A DNA stretch of 59,456 nucleotides from Pseudoduganella buxea (GCF_009720835.1 NZ_WNKZ01000029.1:1-59456), one strand, 5' to 3'. Shown: positions 1 through 9,214, counted from the stretch's first letter. Program-made: numbers and translations. The notes: generated by a model from the letters alone, not told the origin.

Positions 1-658
1 CGCTGGCGGCACGCAGGCCCGGCATGGCGCCCTCCAGCGCGGCGCCCATCCGCGCCCGCAATGACGCGCCCAGGTTGCCCTGCCCGGCCACGTCGTGGCA
101 CGCCGCCAGATAGGCGTCGAGCAGGCCGGCCTGCGCCAGCACTTCGTAGTGCACCAGGCAGCAGCCGAGCAGGATTTTCTCCATCGGCGCGCCGGCATGC
201 CCGCGCAGCAGCGCCAGGACGGCATTGCTGTCGTCGACGAAGTAGCGCTCGCACGGCGCCAGCCCGGCCGGGCCGCCGTAGCGCGCCACCTCCGGCTCAT
301 AGGGGATGTAATGCAGCTCGCCGTTGCCGTGCCAGTAGTGGCGCGGCTCGGTGTGCAGCTGCGAGGCGAAGCGCCGGTAATAGCTGTCCGGCTCCAGGTC
401 GGAGGCGAAGGCGTTCCGGGCCAGCCACGCGCGCACGTGCGCTACCAGCGCCGGCGCTGCATCCGCGTTCCGGAAACGGATGCGCACGTGCGGCCCGCCC
501 AGCCAGTAGCGGACGAAAAAGGCGTCGGCCAGGAACTCGCGCGGCATGCCGGCAAGGCACTCGCACAGGAAGGCATCGAGCCGCGAGAAGTCGTGGATGA
601 ACACGTGCAGCGACGTCCAGGCCGGCGCTGTATGCGCTTCCTTCAGTACGGCGTTCAT
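1..658 (-). CDS. Thiopeptide-type Lant_dehydr_C protein (partial)
   Basis: The first 219 codons are present and the 3' end lies beyond the window start. ATG at 658 overlaps the stop of the permease gene before it (ATGA). The translation starts MNAVLKEAHTAPAWTSLHVF. Family hallmarks are FFVRYWLGGPHVRIRF at about residues 47-62, a YYRRF segment, and YEPEVARYGG at about 123-132. This matches the lantibiotic dehydratase C-terminal / thiopeptide-type biosynthesis family (Lant_dehydr_C, TIGR03891). Stand-alone members either eliminate glutamate from glutamylated Ser/Thr or act as the [4+2] cyclase that forms the pyridine ring of thiopeptides. The full dehydratase gene of this island (6716-9214) lacks this domain, so this protein probably supplies one of the two activities. 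Which one cannot be told from the fragment. A second copy may lie outside the window. Confidence 0.85.
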   Translation of the reverse strand, partial: MNAVLKEAHTAPAWTSLHVFIHDFSRLDAFLCECLAGMPREFLADAFFVRYWLGGPHVRIRFRNADAAPALVAHVRAWLARNAFASDLEPDSYYRRFASQLHTEPRHYWHGNGELHYIPYEPEVARYGGPAGLAPCERYFVDDSNAVLALLRGHAGAPMEKILLGCCLVHYEVLAQAGLLDAYLAACHDVAGQGNLGASLRARMGAALEGAMPGLRAAS

Positions 659-3078
659 GTGCGCAGCGCCGCATTGGGACGCAGCGCCAGCGCCACGCCG
701 ATGCCGCGCAATACCGACGCCAGCGCCACCAGCGCGGCGATGACGAAGGCCAGCACGACGGCCCAACCCCAGTTGGGGGTGTGGTCGACGAAGCCGGCCA
801 GGTAGTGGCGTACCACCAGCAGCGCTGGCGGAATGCCCGCCACCGCGCTGATGGCGACCAGCAGCAAGGTCTCGCGGCCCAGCAGACGCACGATGTCGGC
901 GCGGCCGGCGCCGAACAGCCGGTGCAGCACGATCTCGCGGGTGCGCCGCTGCACGCTGTAGGCCGACAGCACATACACGCCCATGGCGGCGATGGCGATC
1001 GCCAGCAGCGCGGCGCCCGCCAGCAGCTTGACGCTGCGCACGTCGTCCGCATAGTGCGCCGCCAGCAGCGATTCCTGCCGCGTCATCTGCAAGGCCTTGT
1101 CGGGCAGATAGCGGCGCCATGCCGCCTCCACGGCCGCCTCGACCGCCGTCGCGCTGCCCTGGAAGCTCACCGTCAGAACGGGCGTGCTGCGACTCAGGCG
1201 GAACGCCACCGGCGATGCTTCCTCGCGCAGGCTCTGGAAGCGCAGGTCCGGCACCACGCCGATGACCTGGTAGGCCTTGCCGTCGCCGTCGACCGTGCGG
1301 CCCACCGCATCCTGCGGCGTGGCGAAGCCCAGCGCACGCACGGCCGATGCCGACAGCACCAGGCCGGCCGCCTTTTCGTCCTCCTTCACCTCCGCATCGC
1401 GCCGTTCCTCATGCAGGCGCCCGGCCAGCGGCCGCACGCCGTACACGGACAGGAAGGTGGGCGAGATGCCCTTCCATTCGATCGTGATGGGCGCGGCGCC
1501 GTCGCGCCGGAGCGCGCCCTTCTGCACGATGTCCTGGCGGCCCACGGCTTCCAGGCTCTGGCCGACGCCGTTCACGCCCGGCAGGCGCTGCACCGCCTCG
1601 ACGAAGGAGCGCACGCGCGGATCGGGCGCTGCGAACGGCGCTCCCGCGTCGATCACCAGTTTCGAGCGGGCGTCGAAACCCGGGCTGGCGCTCAGCACGT
1701 GGTACGTCTGCCATGCCACGCTGAGCGTGATGCTGGCCAGCGCCATCGCACTGGCCAGTTGCAGCACCGTCAGCGCACGCCGTGCGCGCAGGCCGCCGGG
1801 GGTTTCCTGGTCATGCCGCCCCGCCAGCGCGGCGGCCGGCTTGACGCGCAGTGCCACCCAGGCCGGATGCAGGCCGGCCAGCACGCCCGTCAGCAGGCCC
1901 AGGCCCAGGAAGGCCGCCACCGCGGGCAGGTCGAGGAAGGCGCCGATGGGACGATTCATCAGTTCGCCGAACAGCGGCATCAGCTGCCATGCGCACAGCA
2001 GGCCGATCACCGTGGCCGCCAGCGCGATCAGCACCGACTCGGCCAGGAACTGCGCCACCACCTGCCCGGCCGGCGCGCCCAGGACCTTGCTGATGGCAAT
2101 CTCGCGCTGGCGCCGCAGCGTGCGCACCGTTGCCAGGTTGACGTAGTTGATCGCCGCCAGCAGCAGGATCAGCAAGGCCAGTGCGGCCACGGCGAACAGC
2201 ACGGGGCGGTCGCCATGCAGCACGGCGCCCTTGGCCAGGTCCGGGTCGAGGTAGGCGTCACGCAGGCGCACCAGCGCGACATCCATCAGCTTCTTATCGC
2301 CCAGCTGCGCCAGGAAGGCCGGATCGAGCTGCTGGTGCAGGGGCGAAGCATCGGAGGCGCGCTGCAAGGCCGCTGTCAGCGCCGCCGGGTCGGCCCCGGC
2401 ATGCAGCTTGATGTAGACGCGGCCGAACAGTCGGCCCCAGTTCTGCGTGGCGTCATCGCGGTCCTGGCCGCCCCACAAGGTGGAGCCGGCGCCGGCCAGC
2501 AATTCGAACGGTACGGTGCTGGCGCTGGGCGGGTCGGCCACCAGGGCGCCGACCGCATGGCGCTCGCCGGCCACCGTCACCAGCTCGTCCACCACGCCGG
2601 TGGCGCGGCCGAACAGCTTGTTCGCAGCCGTCACCGTCAGCACGATGCTGTCCGGCCGCCGCAACGCCGCAGTGGCATCGCCCTCCAGCGTGCGCACGCC
2701 CATCATGGCGACAAATGCCGGATCGACCAGCGTCACCTGGGCGGCATGGGCCTGGCCGTCGATGGCCAGCGATGCCGGCACCTGGGCATACATCGTCACG
2801 TCGGCCGGCAGGCGCTGCTGCAGGATCGTGCCGCGCAGGGCCTGGGTCGCCTGCTCCGACCATTCCTCCGGCACGCCGGGGAAATGGAAGCGGGTCTTGA
2901 CCAGGTGGACCCGGTCCGGATCGGGATGGCTGGTGTCGTAGCTGAACGAATGCATCACGAAGCCAAGCAGCAGGAAGCAGGCGGCGAAGCCCAGGGCCAG
3001 GCCGGCGATGGCGCTGCCGGACCAGCGCCAGTCCTTGGCCAGCAGGCGCCAGCCCACGCGGAAATCGGAGAGTTGCAT
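655..3078 (-). CDS. MacB/FtsX-type ABC transporter permease
   Basis: This 807-residue protein has the layout of a long FtsX-like permease. A first membrane segment lies at about residues 17-40, followed by a large periplasmic MacB-type core domain (about 45-270). A three-helix FtsX block follows at about 280-410, then a second periplasmic region and a C-terminal three-helix block. The start is the ATG giving MQLSDFRVGWRLL; an upstream in-frame extension has no membrane-protein character. No ATPase lies beside it. The matching ATPase and membrane fusion protein are on the plus strand at 14990-16981, so the exporter is probably assembled from both arms of the island. The likely role is export of, or immunity to, the modified peptide. 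That is inferred from context. The stop overlaps the next gene's ATG. Confidence 0.85.
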   Translation of the reverse strand: MQLSDFRVGWRLLAKDWRWSGSAIAGLALGFAACFLLLGFVMHSFSYDTSHPDPDRVHLVKTRFHFPGVPEEWSEQATQALRGTILQQRLPADVTMYAQVPASLAIDGQAHAAQVTLVDPAFVAMMGVRTLEGDATAALRRPDSIVLTVTAANKLFGRATGVVDELVTVAGERHAVGALVADPPSASTVPFELLAGAGSTLWGGQDRDDATQNWGRLFGRVYIKLHAGADPAALTAALQRASDASPLHQQLDPAFLAQLGDKKLMDVALVRLRDAYLDPDLAKGAVLHGDRPVLFAVAALALLILLLAAINYVNLATVRTLRRQREIAISKVLGAPAGQVVAQFLAESVLIALAATVIGLLCAWQLMPLFGELMNRPIGAFLDLPAVAAFLGLGLLTGVLAGLHPAWVALRVKPAAALAGRHDQETPGGLRARRALTVLQLASAMALASITLSVAWQTYHVLSASPGFDARSKLVIDAGAPFAAPDPRVRSFVEAVQRLPGVNGVGQSLEAVGRQDIVQKGALRRDGAAPITIEWKGISPTFLSVYGVRPLAGRLHEERRDAEVKEDEKAAGLVLSASAVRALGFATPQDAVGRTVDGDGKAYQVIGVVPDLRFQSLREEASPVAFRLSRSTPVLTVSFQGSATAVEAAVEAAWRRYLPDKALQMTRQESLLAAHYADDVRSVKLLAGAALLAIAIAAMGVYVLSAYSVQRRTREIVLHRLFGAGRADIVRLLGRETLLLVAISAVAGIPPALLVVRHYLAGFVDHTPNWGWAVVLAFVIAALVALASVLRGIGVALALRPNAALRT

Positions 3079-3089
3079 GATGGTCCCTT

Positions 3090-3629
3090 TCAATAACGCG
3101 ATGCCGGCGTCCGGGCTGCCGCTACGGGTGCCAGCGAGATCTGGCCGGCGCCCAGCTGAGTGCGCAGCGCCACGCCGTCCGGCTTCAACTGCGAGTCCAG
3201 TTCGGCGCCGAACAGCCAGCTGCGGCGGACGCCGGGCAGGCCGAAGATGTCGCCAATGCCCACCCGGGCGTGGATCGACGCCAGCTGCTGCATCGTCGAG
3301 CCGGTGAAGTCGATCTGCCCGGCCGCCATGTTGACGGTCAGGGTGCTGCTCCACGCCGGGTTCAGGCGCAGCTCGCCGTACGGATCGTGCCGGCACTGCG
3401 CCGCATCGACCTGGATTTCGTAGGCGCCGCTGTCCCTGCGCACGGCCGTCAGGGCCGGCGTGCAGGTGCCGGGCACTTCCAGCGCCGCCACGTGGAAGGT
3501 ATCGATCGTGTCGTCCATGCGGATGACGAAATGGCCCCGTCCCAGTTCGAATGTGACGGCCAGCGCGCTACCTGGCAGCGCTGCCGCGGAAATCAGGCCG
3601 GCCAGGGCGGCCGAAGTCGTGGGTTTCAT
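3090..3629 (-). CDS. Secreted protein of unknown function (paralogue A)
   Basis: This 179-residue protein starts MKPTTSAALAGLISAAALPG, a typical Sec signal peptide probably cleaved after SALA. The start at 3629 has a strong Shine-Dalgarno sequence (AAGGAGAACACC before ATG). The mature part looks beta-rich, has two cysteines (in GTCTP and AAQCRHD) that could form a disulfide, and contains the stretch VNMAAGQIDFTG followed by WLFGAELDSQLK. I do not recognise a named family with confidence. The C-terminal half resembles the neighbouring gene at 3650-4162 in the same order of motifs (AG.I.F/L.SG, R..WL.GAE, GGQ/GIS), so the two look like an old duplication. Its place between modification genes and the exporter permease suggests a periplasmic role in immunity or peptide handling. 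That is inference only. Confidence 0.7.
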   Translation of the reverse strand: MKPTTSAALAGLISAAALPGSALAVTFELGRGHFVIRMDDTIDTFHVAALEVPGTCTPALTAVRRDSGAYEIQVDAAQCRHDPYGELRLNPAWSSTLTVNMAAGQIDFTGSTMQQLASIHARVGIGDIFGLPGVRRSWLFGAELDSQLKPDGVALRTQLGAGQISLAPVAAARTPASRY

Positions 3630-3649
3630 GGTGTTCTCCTTCGATTGAA

Positions 3650-4162
3650 TCAACGTACCGAGATGCCGCCATACGTGACGCGGATGGCCAGGGTGCAGCA
3701 GCCCCGGTCGCGCCGGGCCGACGCTTCGGCGCCGACCAGCCATTTGCGCTGCGTGTGCCACGGCAGGTCCGGGCGGCCGCCGCTGATGCCGCCCACGCGG
3801 GTGGCGAACTGCATGTCGCGGTAGTTTTCCAGCCCGGCGCCACTGAGGAACACGCCGCCGGCCGTCAGTTCCAGCTCGAACGACGTCAGCGCCGACATGC
3901 GCAGCGTGAAGATGGTGCCCTCATGCTCGCCGGTGCCGTGGCAGCTCTTGATGTGACGCGCCGTGGTGACGTTGTTCTCGCGCGTGATCGCCACCTCCGG
4001 CTGGCACTTGCCCTGGGCCCGGTAACTCAGTTCGAACGGGGCATCCATCGGCGCATCGACCAGCTCCAGCTCGACGCCGCCGGCATCGATGCGGATCGTC
4101 TGCGGCGCGGCCTGCGCCGTGGCCTGCACGGCCAGTGCCGAGCACATGATCCACCGGTTCAT
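3650..4162 (-). CDS. Secreted protein of unknown function (paralogue B)
   Basis: The start ATG at 4162 overlaps the stop of the oxidoreductase gene (ATGA), giving 170 residues. The N-terminus MNRWIMCSALAVQATAQAAP is a signal peptide with a probable cut after AQA. The mature protein carries a Cys pair (GKCQPEV and KSCHGTG) in the same relative position as the two cysteines of the downstream paralogue at 3090-3629, plus a CC pair near the C-terminus. Motifs LELTAGGVFLSGAGL and KWLVGAEASA match the downstream paralogue. No enzyme motif is visible. It is translationally coupled to the biosynthetic operon, so it is probably made with it. The function is unknown. Confidence 0.7.
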   Translation of the reverse strand: MNRWIMCSALAVQATAQAAPQTIRIDAGGVELELVDAPMDAPFELSYRAQGKCQPEVAITRENNVTTARHIKSCHGTGEHEGTIFTLRMSALTSFELELTAGGVFLSGAGLENYRDMQFATRVGGISGGRPDLPWHTQRKWLVGAEASARRDRGCCTLAIRVTYGGISVR

Positions 4163-5289
4163 GGCTGCCCTCCCCTCTCGTCGGCTGCATAGGAAAACAC
4201 CACCTTGCCCTGGCGGCCCGGCACCAGCCACGTGCGTTGCACGAAGCCGGCCAGCCCGCCTGGGCCCGTGACGCTGTCCAGCGGCACCGGCAGGCGGCCG
4301 GCGCCATGGTCGGCCAGGGCTTCGGCCAGGTCGCCCGTCGTGCCCAGGTTATTGCCGACCAGGCTGATGTTCTTGCGGATGATCAGGCTGAACACCTCCG
4401 CCAGCGGCAAGCCCTGTTCCATGAAGGCGTCCGGCTCCTCCTCGCTGAACTGCTGGTACACGCCGCAGGTGATGTAGCTGCCGCCGCGCTGCAGGTGCCG
4501 CACCAGCTTGCGCAGGTAGATGTCCATGAACGGATCGACGACAGCATCGAACTTGGCCATGCCGTGCGCGGCCAGGTAGTCCTGCAGCACCGGGTCCGCG
4601 TCCTCCGAGCGTGCCAGCACGCAGCAGTCCTTCACGCCCATGGCGCGCAGGCGCGGCACGGCAGCGGCCGAGGTCGTCAGCGCATGGACCGCATGGCCGC
4701 GCGCCACCAGCGCCTGGATCACGAACAGCGACGTGTTCGACGTCGCGGCCGTGACGGCGATCTGGGCACCGCGCGCCGGATGGAGCCGGCGCACCATCGA
4801 ATACGCCGTCTGCGCGCCGACGCTGAACGCGGCGGCATCGGCAAACGGCATCGTGGCGGGAAAGCGCATCAGCTTCGCGCGCGGCAGCACCTGCAGTTCC
4901 TGCGAGCCGCGCTGCGTCGACAGGCCGGGATGGGCCGACGTGGCATCGACGGCGCCGTCGCCGAAGACCCGGTCGCCCGGCTGCAGATCCTGCACGCCGC
5001 TGCCTACCTTGACAACGGTGCCGGCGAACTCGGAACCGAGCACCAGGTAGCCGCCTTCGGGCCGACGCGCCGCCTGCAACAGGCGCCCCTTCTCGCGGTA
5101 GTTGCACGAGAACGCATGCACCCTGAGCAGCACGTCCTGCGCATGCGCCGGGTCGGCGGGATCGAAGTCGATGTCGGGCCGCTGCACCAGCGCGAAGTGC
5201 ACCACGCTGCCGTGCAGCTGGGCGCTGCAGCCTTCCAGCGCACGCACCTGGCTTGCCGAGCGCTCGCCCATGGCGACCAGGGCGCGCAT
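4159..5289 (-). CDS. MDR-family (quinone reductase-like) oxidoreductase
   Basis: This 376-residue medium-chain dehydrogenase/reductase has an N-terminal GroES-like domain (LRVHAFSCNYREKGR, then VLGSEFAGTVVKVGSGV and PGDRVFG). A Rossmann domain follows (IAVTAATSNTSLFVIQALVARG). The catalytic zinc ligands of alcohol dehydrogenases are not preserved: the Cys-His-Thr region reads CNYRE and the usual GHE reads GSE. A zinc-independent NADPH reductase of the quinone-reductase or crotonyl-CoA-reductase type is therefore more likely. The nucleotide loop lacks the usual GxGxxG. ATG at 5289 shares bases with the MATE stop (TGATG); a GTG one codon upstream is the alternative. In this operon it is a candidate tailoring enzyme acting on the modified peptide (inference). 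Confidence 0.75.
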   Translation of the reverse strand: MRALVAMGERSASQVRALEGCSAQLHGSVVHFALVQRPDIDFDPADPAHAQDVLLRVHAFSCNYREKGRLLQAARRPEGGYLVLGSEFAGTVVKVGSGVQDLQPGDRVFGDGAVDATSAHPGLSTQRGSQELQVLPRAKLMRFPATMPFADAAAFSVGAQTAYSMVRRLHPARGAQIAVTAATSNTSLFVIQALVARGHAVHALTTSAAAVPRLRAMGVKDCCVLARSEDADPVLQDYLAAHGMAKFDAVVDPFMDIYLRKLVRHLQRGGSYITCGVYQQFSEEEPDAFMEQGLPLAEVFSLIIRKNISLVGNNLGTTGDLAEALADHGAGRLPVPLDSVTGPGGLAGFVQRTWLVPGRQGKVVFSYAADERGGQP

Positions 5290-6719
5290 CACAGTGCTCC
5301 CGATGCGGCCAGCTTGCCTTCGCCCTGGCTGCCGGTGTCTTCACGGTCCTGCTCCCCGTTCCATTCGCGCGCCAGCTGTTTTTCCTTGCGCACGTAGTAC
5401 AGGTAGAAGCCGACGAAAATCAGCACGCTGGACACCGATTCCGCATAAGCCGCCAGAGTGAGGCTGCCGCCGAAGGCCATGCGGATGACGATGACGGGCA
5501 CCAGGTTGCACAGGTACATGGACCATATCGTCAGCAGCAAGGTACCGCGCGTGTCGCCCAGGCCGATGATGGCGAACAGGAAGGGGAAGGACGCCATCAG
5601 CACGGCCCAGGGAATCGACGTGATGCGCACGTAGCTGATGGCGCGCGCGGCGATCTCCGGGTCGCTGACGAAGAAGTGGATGAAGTGCGGCGCCAGCAGG
5701 ATGAACGGGATCATCGGCAGCGCGGCCAGCACGAAGGTGGCGCCGGCCATCCAGCGCACGCCGGTGCCGATATTTGCCAGCTTGCGCCCGCCCGCGTTCT
5801 GCGCCGTGAACGGAATGATGGTCGTAATGGCGCTCATCAAGACGGTCTGGAAGAAACCCGTCACGTACTGCGTCACCGTCACCGCCTCCAGCGTGCCGGG
5901 CTCGTAGAACGAGAACAGCAGGAACAGCAGGTAGAACGACAGACTGAGCGAGAACGAATTCAGGGTTTCGGCGCCGCCGAGCTTGACCAGTTCGCCCCAT
6001 TGCGTGAACAGCTTGCGCGGCACGAAGTCGATGCCCAGCTTGAACGGGAAGACTTCGTGCTTCGCCATGTCGCGGCGGAGCACCAGCAGGCTCACCAGGC
6101 GCGATACCATCAGCGCGACGGCGGACGCCTCCAGCGCGCCGATGCCGAGCGGACCGGCCAGCCAGATGAAGGCGGGGCACAGCAGCACGCTGCTGACGAA
6201 CGTGACGACCTTGAAGCGCTGGATCACCGACACGGCACCAGCCATGCGTGCCAGCAGGCCGCCATAGATATGCAGGATGACGAGCAGGTAGCCCAGCCAG
6301 AACACGTTCAGGTAAGACAGCACCTGCTGCTTCACCAGCGGCTCGACGCCGAACGCGGCGATCAGGTACTGCGTGCCGAAACGCCCCGTGACGGCGATGA
6401 CGAGGGCGATGATGGCTGCCACGCCGAAGCCGAAGTTGAGCAGGTAGTTCGCCTGCGCGTGATCCTTGCGGCCGAAGGCCTGGTTGGCATACACGTAGAC
6501 GGCGGCCAGCAGGCCGGTGAACAGCGCCTCGAGCAGTGCTACGGCAGCCACGGCGATACGGAAGGTCGCCGGCAGCTGCTGCAGGTCCGTCATCGCCATC
6601 AGCCAGCCCAGCGCGACAAACATGCCGATATAGTCGAGCACCGACAGCAGCATCATCGGCACGGAAAAATTGAACAGGGATTTGCGGACGTCGTCCGCCG
6701 TAAAGTCGATATTGTTCAT
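5289..6719 (-). CDS. MATE-family multidrug efflux transporter
   Basis: This 476-residue polytopic membrane protein has about twelve hydrophobic segments arranged as two six-helix halves, the first beginning SLFNFSVPMMLLSVLDYIGMF. The length and pattern fit the MATE superfamily, which exports cationic or amphipathic compounds using a Na+ or H+ gradient. The start overlaps the stop of the dehydratase gene (ATGA) and the stop overlaps the oxidoreductase start. It therefore sits inside the biosynthetic operon and is a plausible self-protection or product-efflux pump alongside the ABC system. The C-terminal tail is hydrophilic. Confidence 0.85.
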   Translation of the reverse strand: MNNIDFTADDVRKSLFNFSVPMMLLSVLDYIGMFVALGWLMAMTDLQQLPATFRIAVAAVALLEALFTGLLAAVYVYANQAFGRKDHAQANYLLNFGFGVAAIIALVIAVTGRFGTQYLIAAFGVEPLVKQQVLSYLNVFWLGYLLVILHIYGGLLARMAGAVSVIQRFKVVTFVSSVLLCPAFIWLAGPLGIGALEASAVALMVSRLVSLLVLRRDMAKHEVFPFKLGIDFVPRKLFTQWGELVKLGGAETLNSFSLSLSFYLLFLLFSFYEPGTLEAVTVTQYVTGFFQTVLMSAITTIIPFTAQNAGGRKLANIGTGVRWMAGATFVLAALPMIPFILLAPHFIHFFVSDPEIAARAISYVRITSIPWAVLMASFPFLFAIIGLGDTRGTLLLTIWSMYLCNLVPVIVIRMAFGGSLTLAAYAESVSSVLIFVGFYLYYVRKEKQLAREWNGEQDREDTGSQGEGKLAASGAL

Positions 6720-9214
6720 GGCAGGTCCCCAGCTTGGTCCAGCGATTCGAAAATGATTTCATGGGCATAGCGCGCGCCGCCGTGCCGGGCGCGGTCGTCC
6801 TGCGCGTCCGGCAGCATTTCCTCGATCGACAGCAGGGCGAATGGCGTATTGAAGATGCGCCCGATCATGCGCGTCATGATGGGCGAGGAAAAGTCGACGA
6901 ACAGCGGCTTCTTGGCATTGCTGACATCGCGGTCGAGTACCTTATCGGCCTCGTGCCGGCGTATGAAGACGCGTTGCGGCATGCCATGGCTGCGGCGCCA
7001 CGCATCCAGGCGCGTGAACCAGCCGAAGGCATCCTCGCCGGCGGCGCGTACCGGCAGGAGCGCCTTCGGCACCCACCACTGCTCGCGCGAGAGCACGATG
7101 TCGCGGTAGCGCACGCGGGCGATGCGCACGATCTCGCGCGGCTCGGCGTCGCTGACAACCTTGTGCACGCCGAAGCGGAACGCAAAATACCGGGGCGCGT
7201 CGGCCATGCCCAGGCGCAGCAGCGTTTCCAGGATCTTCGGATACAGCTCCTTCGTAAACAGGCCGCTCTGGCGCAGGGCCAAGGCTTCGCCCGTATGCCG
7301 GTCGATCAGTTGCGGATAAGGCGTGCCCTCCGGCCACGTCAGCGCCAGGTCGGCCAGGGCCAGGTCGCCCGGCCGCGCCGCCGTCGGCGTGTCGCGCCAG
7401 ATGCGCCGCTTGCAGATGCGGGGCCGCAGCGCCGTGTTGAAGCCGAAGCTGTCGTAGAAATCGCAGGCCTGCTCCAGCACCTTGCCATAACTTTCCCTGC
7501 AGGCCTGCAGCACGGCGCCGTCGCCGGCAAACGTGAAGAAGCGGGAAAAACAACGCAGGTAGCCGCTGTCGATGTTATTGAGCACGAAGAAGTCGCCGCA
7601 CAAGTGGCCGTAGGCCGCGAAAGGGCGCGCGCCGGCGTTGCCCGGCCGTGACGCCGGTACCGGATCGAGCACGATCTCCCCTTCGTCGCGGCGCTCCCAG
7701 ATCTGCTGGTACAGGCGCAGGATGGGCAAGGTGCCGCGCGCCGGGCCGGTGGTCTCGGCCGCCATGCAGCGCTGCATGCGCTCGTGGAAGTCGAACACGT
7801 CGACCTGCTCGCCGGGCGGCATCGCGGCGCGCAGCGCGGCCAGCTGTGCGTCGCCGAAGCCGCTGTGGAAGTTGACGCCCAGGTAGTGCGTGACGAACTC
7901 GCCGATCTGGCGTGCGTAGCCTTCCAGCTCAGCATGGTCCAGCGGCGCCAGGTCGGGCAGGCTGCTGTCGTGGTACACCAGCCCGGCCGTCTTCACCAGC
8001 GGGCAGTCCAGCAGCGTGGCAAGGTGCGCCATGCCGGCATGGATGTCGTCCAGCGCGGCCAGCAGCGCAGGGCCGGCCGCGCCTTCCAGGCTGGCCACGG
8101 CGCCGGCCATCCGGTCCAGCGCCAGCGCTACGGGCCGCGCCGCCGCGTCGTCGCCGGCCACGCGCCGGGCCACGGCGCCAAACTGGTGCAGCAGGTCGCC
8201 GCCTTCGTCGTCCAGCTCGGGCGAAGCATGCAGCAGGCCCGAGACCAGCCACTTCTCCAGCAGCGCTGCCGCATCCGTGCCGGCCGGCAGTCGCTGCGCC
8301 AGTACGGACCACGGCAGCCAGCCTTGCGCATCGGCGCCTTCGGTAAACAGCGCAGTCGACTTCACGCGGGCGGTGACGAAGGTGGTGCGGTAGGCGTAGT
8401 ACTTCGGCTGGTCCGTGAACAGGTAGCCGCATTGATACTGACCTTGCCCATCCGCCCGCGCGCTGCGGTTGCCGGTCAGGCGAAAGCGGAAATGGTCGCG
8501 GTGGCGCAGCACGAAGCGGTCATACAGCTTGAAGAAGCCGGCCCGGTCCAGGCTGTAGCGCCCGGCCGTGGCGCGCCCGTTCAACAGCGAAGCGCGGGAT
8601 GCCGATGCGGGGGCGGCTGGTGCCAAAGGCGCAAACCCCACCGACGTGAAGGTGGAAAACGGGCTGACCTTCGTCACGGCCCGCGCCAGGTAGCGGTGGA
8701 TCGTCTCTTCGTCGTTGAGCTTTTTCTTGTCGTCCACATCGGCGCTTGTGCTGTAGGCGCGCGCCGTCTCGTACAACTGCGCCCGCGTCATCGCCATGCC
8801 CTGCAAGAACAGGGGCTCGGTGGCGAGCGCCTGCGAGAACTTGCGCGCCGCGTGCAGTTCCCGGTCGAACAGCGCCGCCAGCGCCGCTTCCTGGCGCAGC
8901 ACGGCGTTGGCCCGGTCCAGCCATGCCTGCAGTTGCTCATCGCCTGCCAGCAGGCCGGCGTGACGGGCGGCGATATCGGCCAGCGGCCTGCCGTTGAAGA
9001 TGGCCCGGCGCAGGTCGATATAACGGCGGTAGCGGGCGCCGTCGGCGGCTGCCAGCTCGTGCAGGCGATCGCACACGGCGTCCTGCATCCCGGCCAGCAC
9101 CGTGCGCTCGTGTGCCAGCGCCGTCGCTGCCGCTTCCACCGCGTTGGACCCGGTCAGGCCGTCCAGCGCATCGAGCGGCAGGTTATTGGCGCGCACCACG
9201 GCGTAAGGCACCAT
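6716..9214 (-). CDS. Lantibiotic dehydratase (LanB-type, glutamylation domain)
   Basis: This 832-residue protein carries Lant_dehydr_N hallmarks: TKVSPFSTFTSVGF at about residues 190-203, a central RYSLDRAGFFKLYDRF region, KPLFVDFSSP near residue 780, and a final FNTPFALLSIEE. Full-length LanB proteins are about 1000 residues and include a C-terminal elimination domain. At 832 residues this is the split form seen in thiopeptide pathways. There the enzyme transfers glutamate from glutamyl-tRNA to Ser/Thr and a separate small protein eliminates it. That partner is probably the Lant_dehydr_C protein at the window start. ATG at 9214 overlaps the preceding stop (TGATG); the upstream GTG at 9232 is not needed. 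Product residues would be dehydroalanine or dehydrobutyrine. Confidence 0.9.
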   Translation of the reverse strand: MVPYAVVRANNLPLDALDGLTGSNAVEAAATALAHERTVLAGMQDAVCDRLHELAAADGARYRRYIDLRRAIFNGRPLADIAARHAGLLAGDEQLQAWLDRANAVLRQEAALAALFDRELHAARKFSQALATEPLFLQGMAMTRAQLYETARAYSTSADVDDKKKLNDEETIHRYLARAVTKVSPFSTFTSVGFAPLAPAAPASASRASLLNGRATAGRYSLDRAGFFKLYDRFVLRHRDHFRFRLTGNRSARADGQGQYQCGYLFTDQPKYYAYRTTFVTARVKSTALFTEGADAQGWLPWSVLAQRLPAGTDAAALLEKWLVSGLLHASPELDDEGGDLLHQFGAVARRVAGDDAAARPVALALDRMAGAVASLEGAAGPALLAALDDIHAGMAHLATLLDCPLVKTAGLVYHDSSLPDLAPLDHAELEGYARQIGEFVTHYLGVNFHSGFGDAQLAALRAAMPPGEQVDVFDFHERMQRCMAAETTGPARGTLPILRLYQQIWERRDEGEIVLDPVPASRPGNAGARPFAAYGHLCGDFFVLNNIDSGYLRCFSRFFTFAGDGAVLQACRESYGKVLEQACDFYDSFGFNTALRPRICKRRIWRDTPTAARPGDLALADLALTWPEGTPYPQLIDRHTGEALALRQSGLFTKELYPKILETLLRLGMADAPRYFAFRFGVHKVVSDAEPREIVRIARVRYRDIVLSREQWWVPKALLPVRAAGEDAFGWFTRLDAWRRSHGMPQRVFIRRHEADKVLDRDVSNAKKPLFVDFSSPIMTRMIGRIFNTPFALLSIEEMLPDAQDDRARHGGARYAHEIIFESLDQAGDLP

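Noticed and set aside
781..3096. A 771-residue plus-strand reading opposite the ABC permease
   Set aside because: It is His/Gln/Arg-rich with no domain, and the minus strand encodes a clear FtsX-type permease with coupled neighbours.
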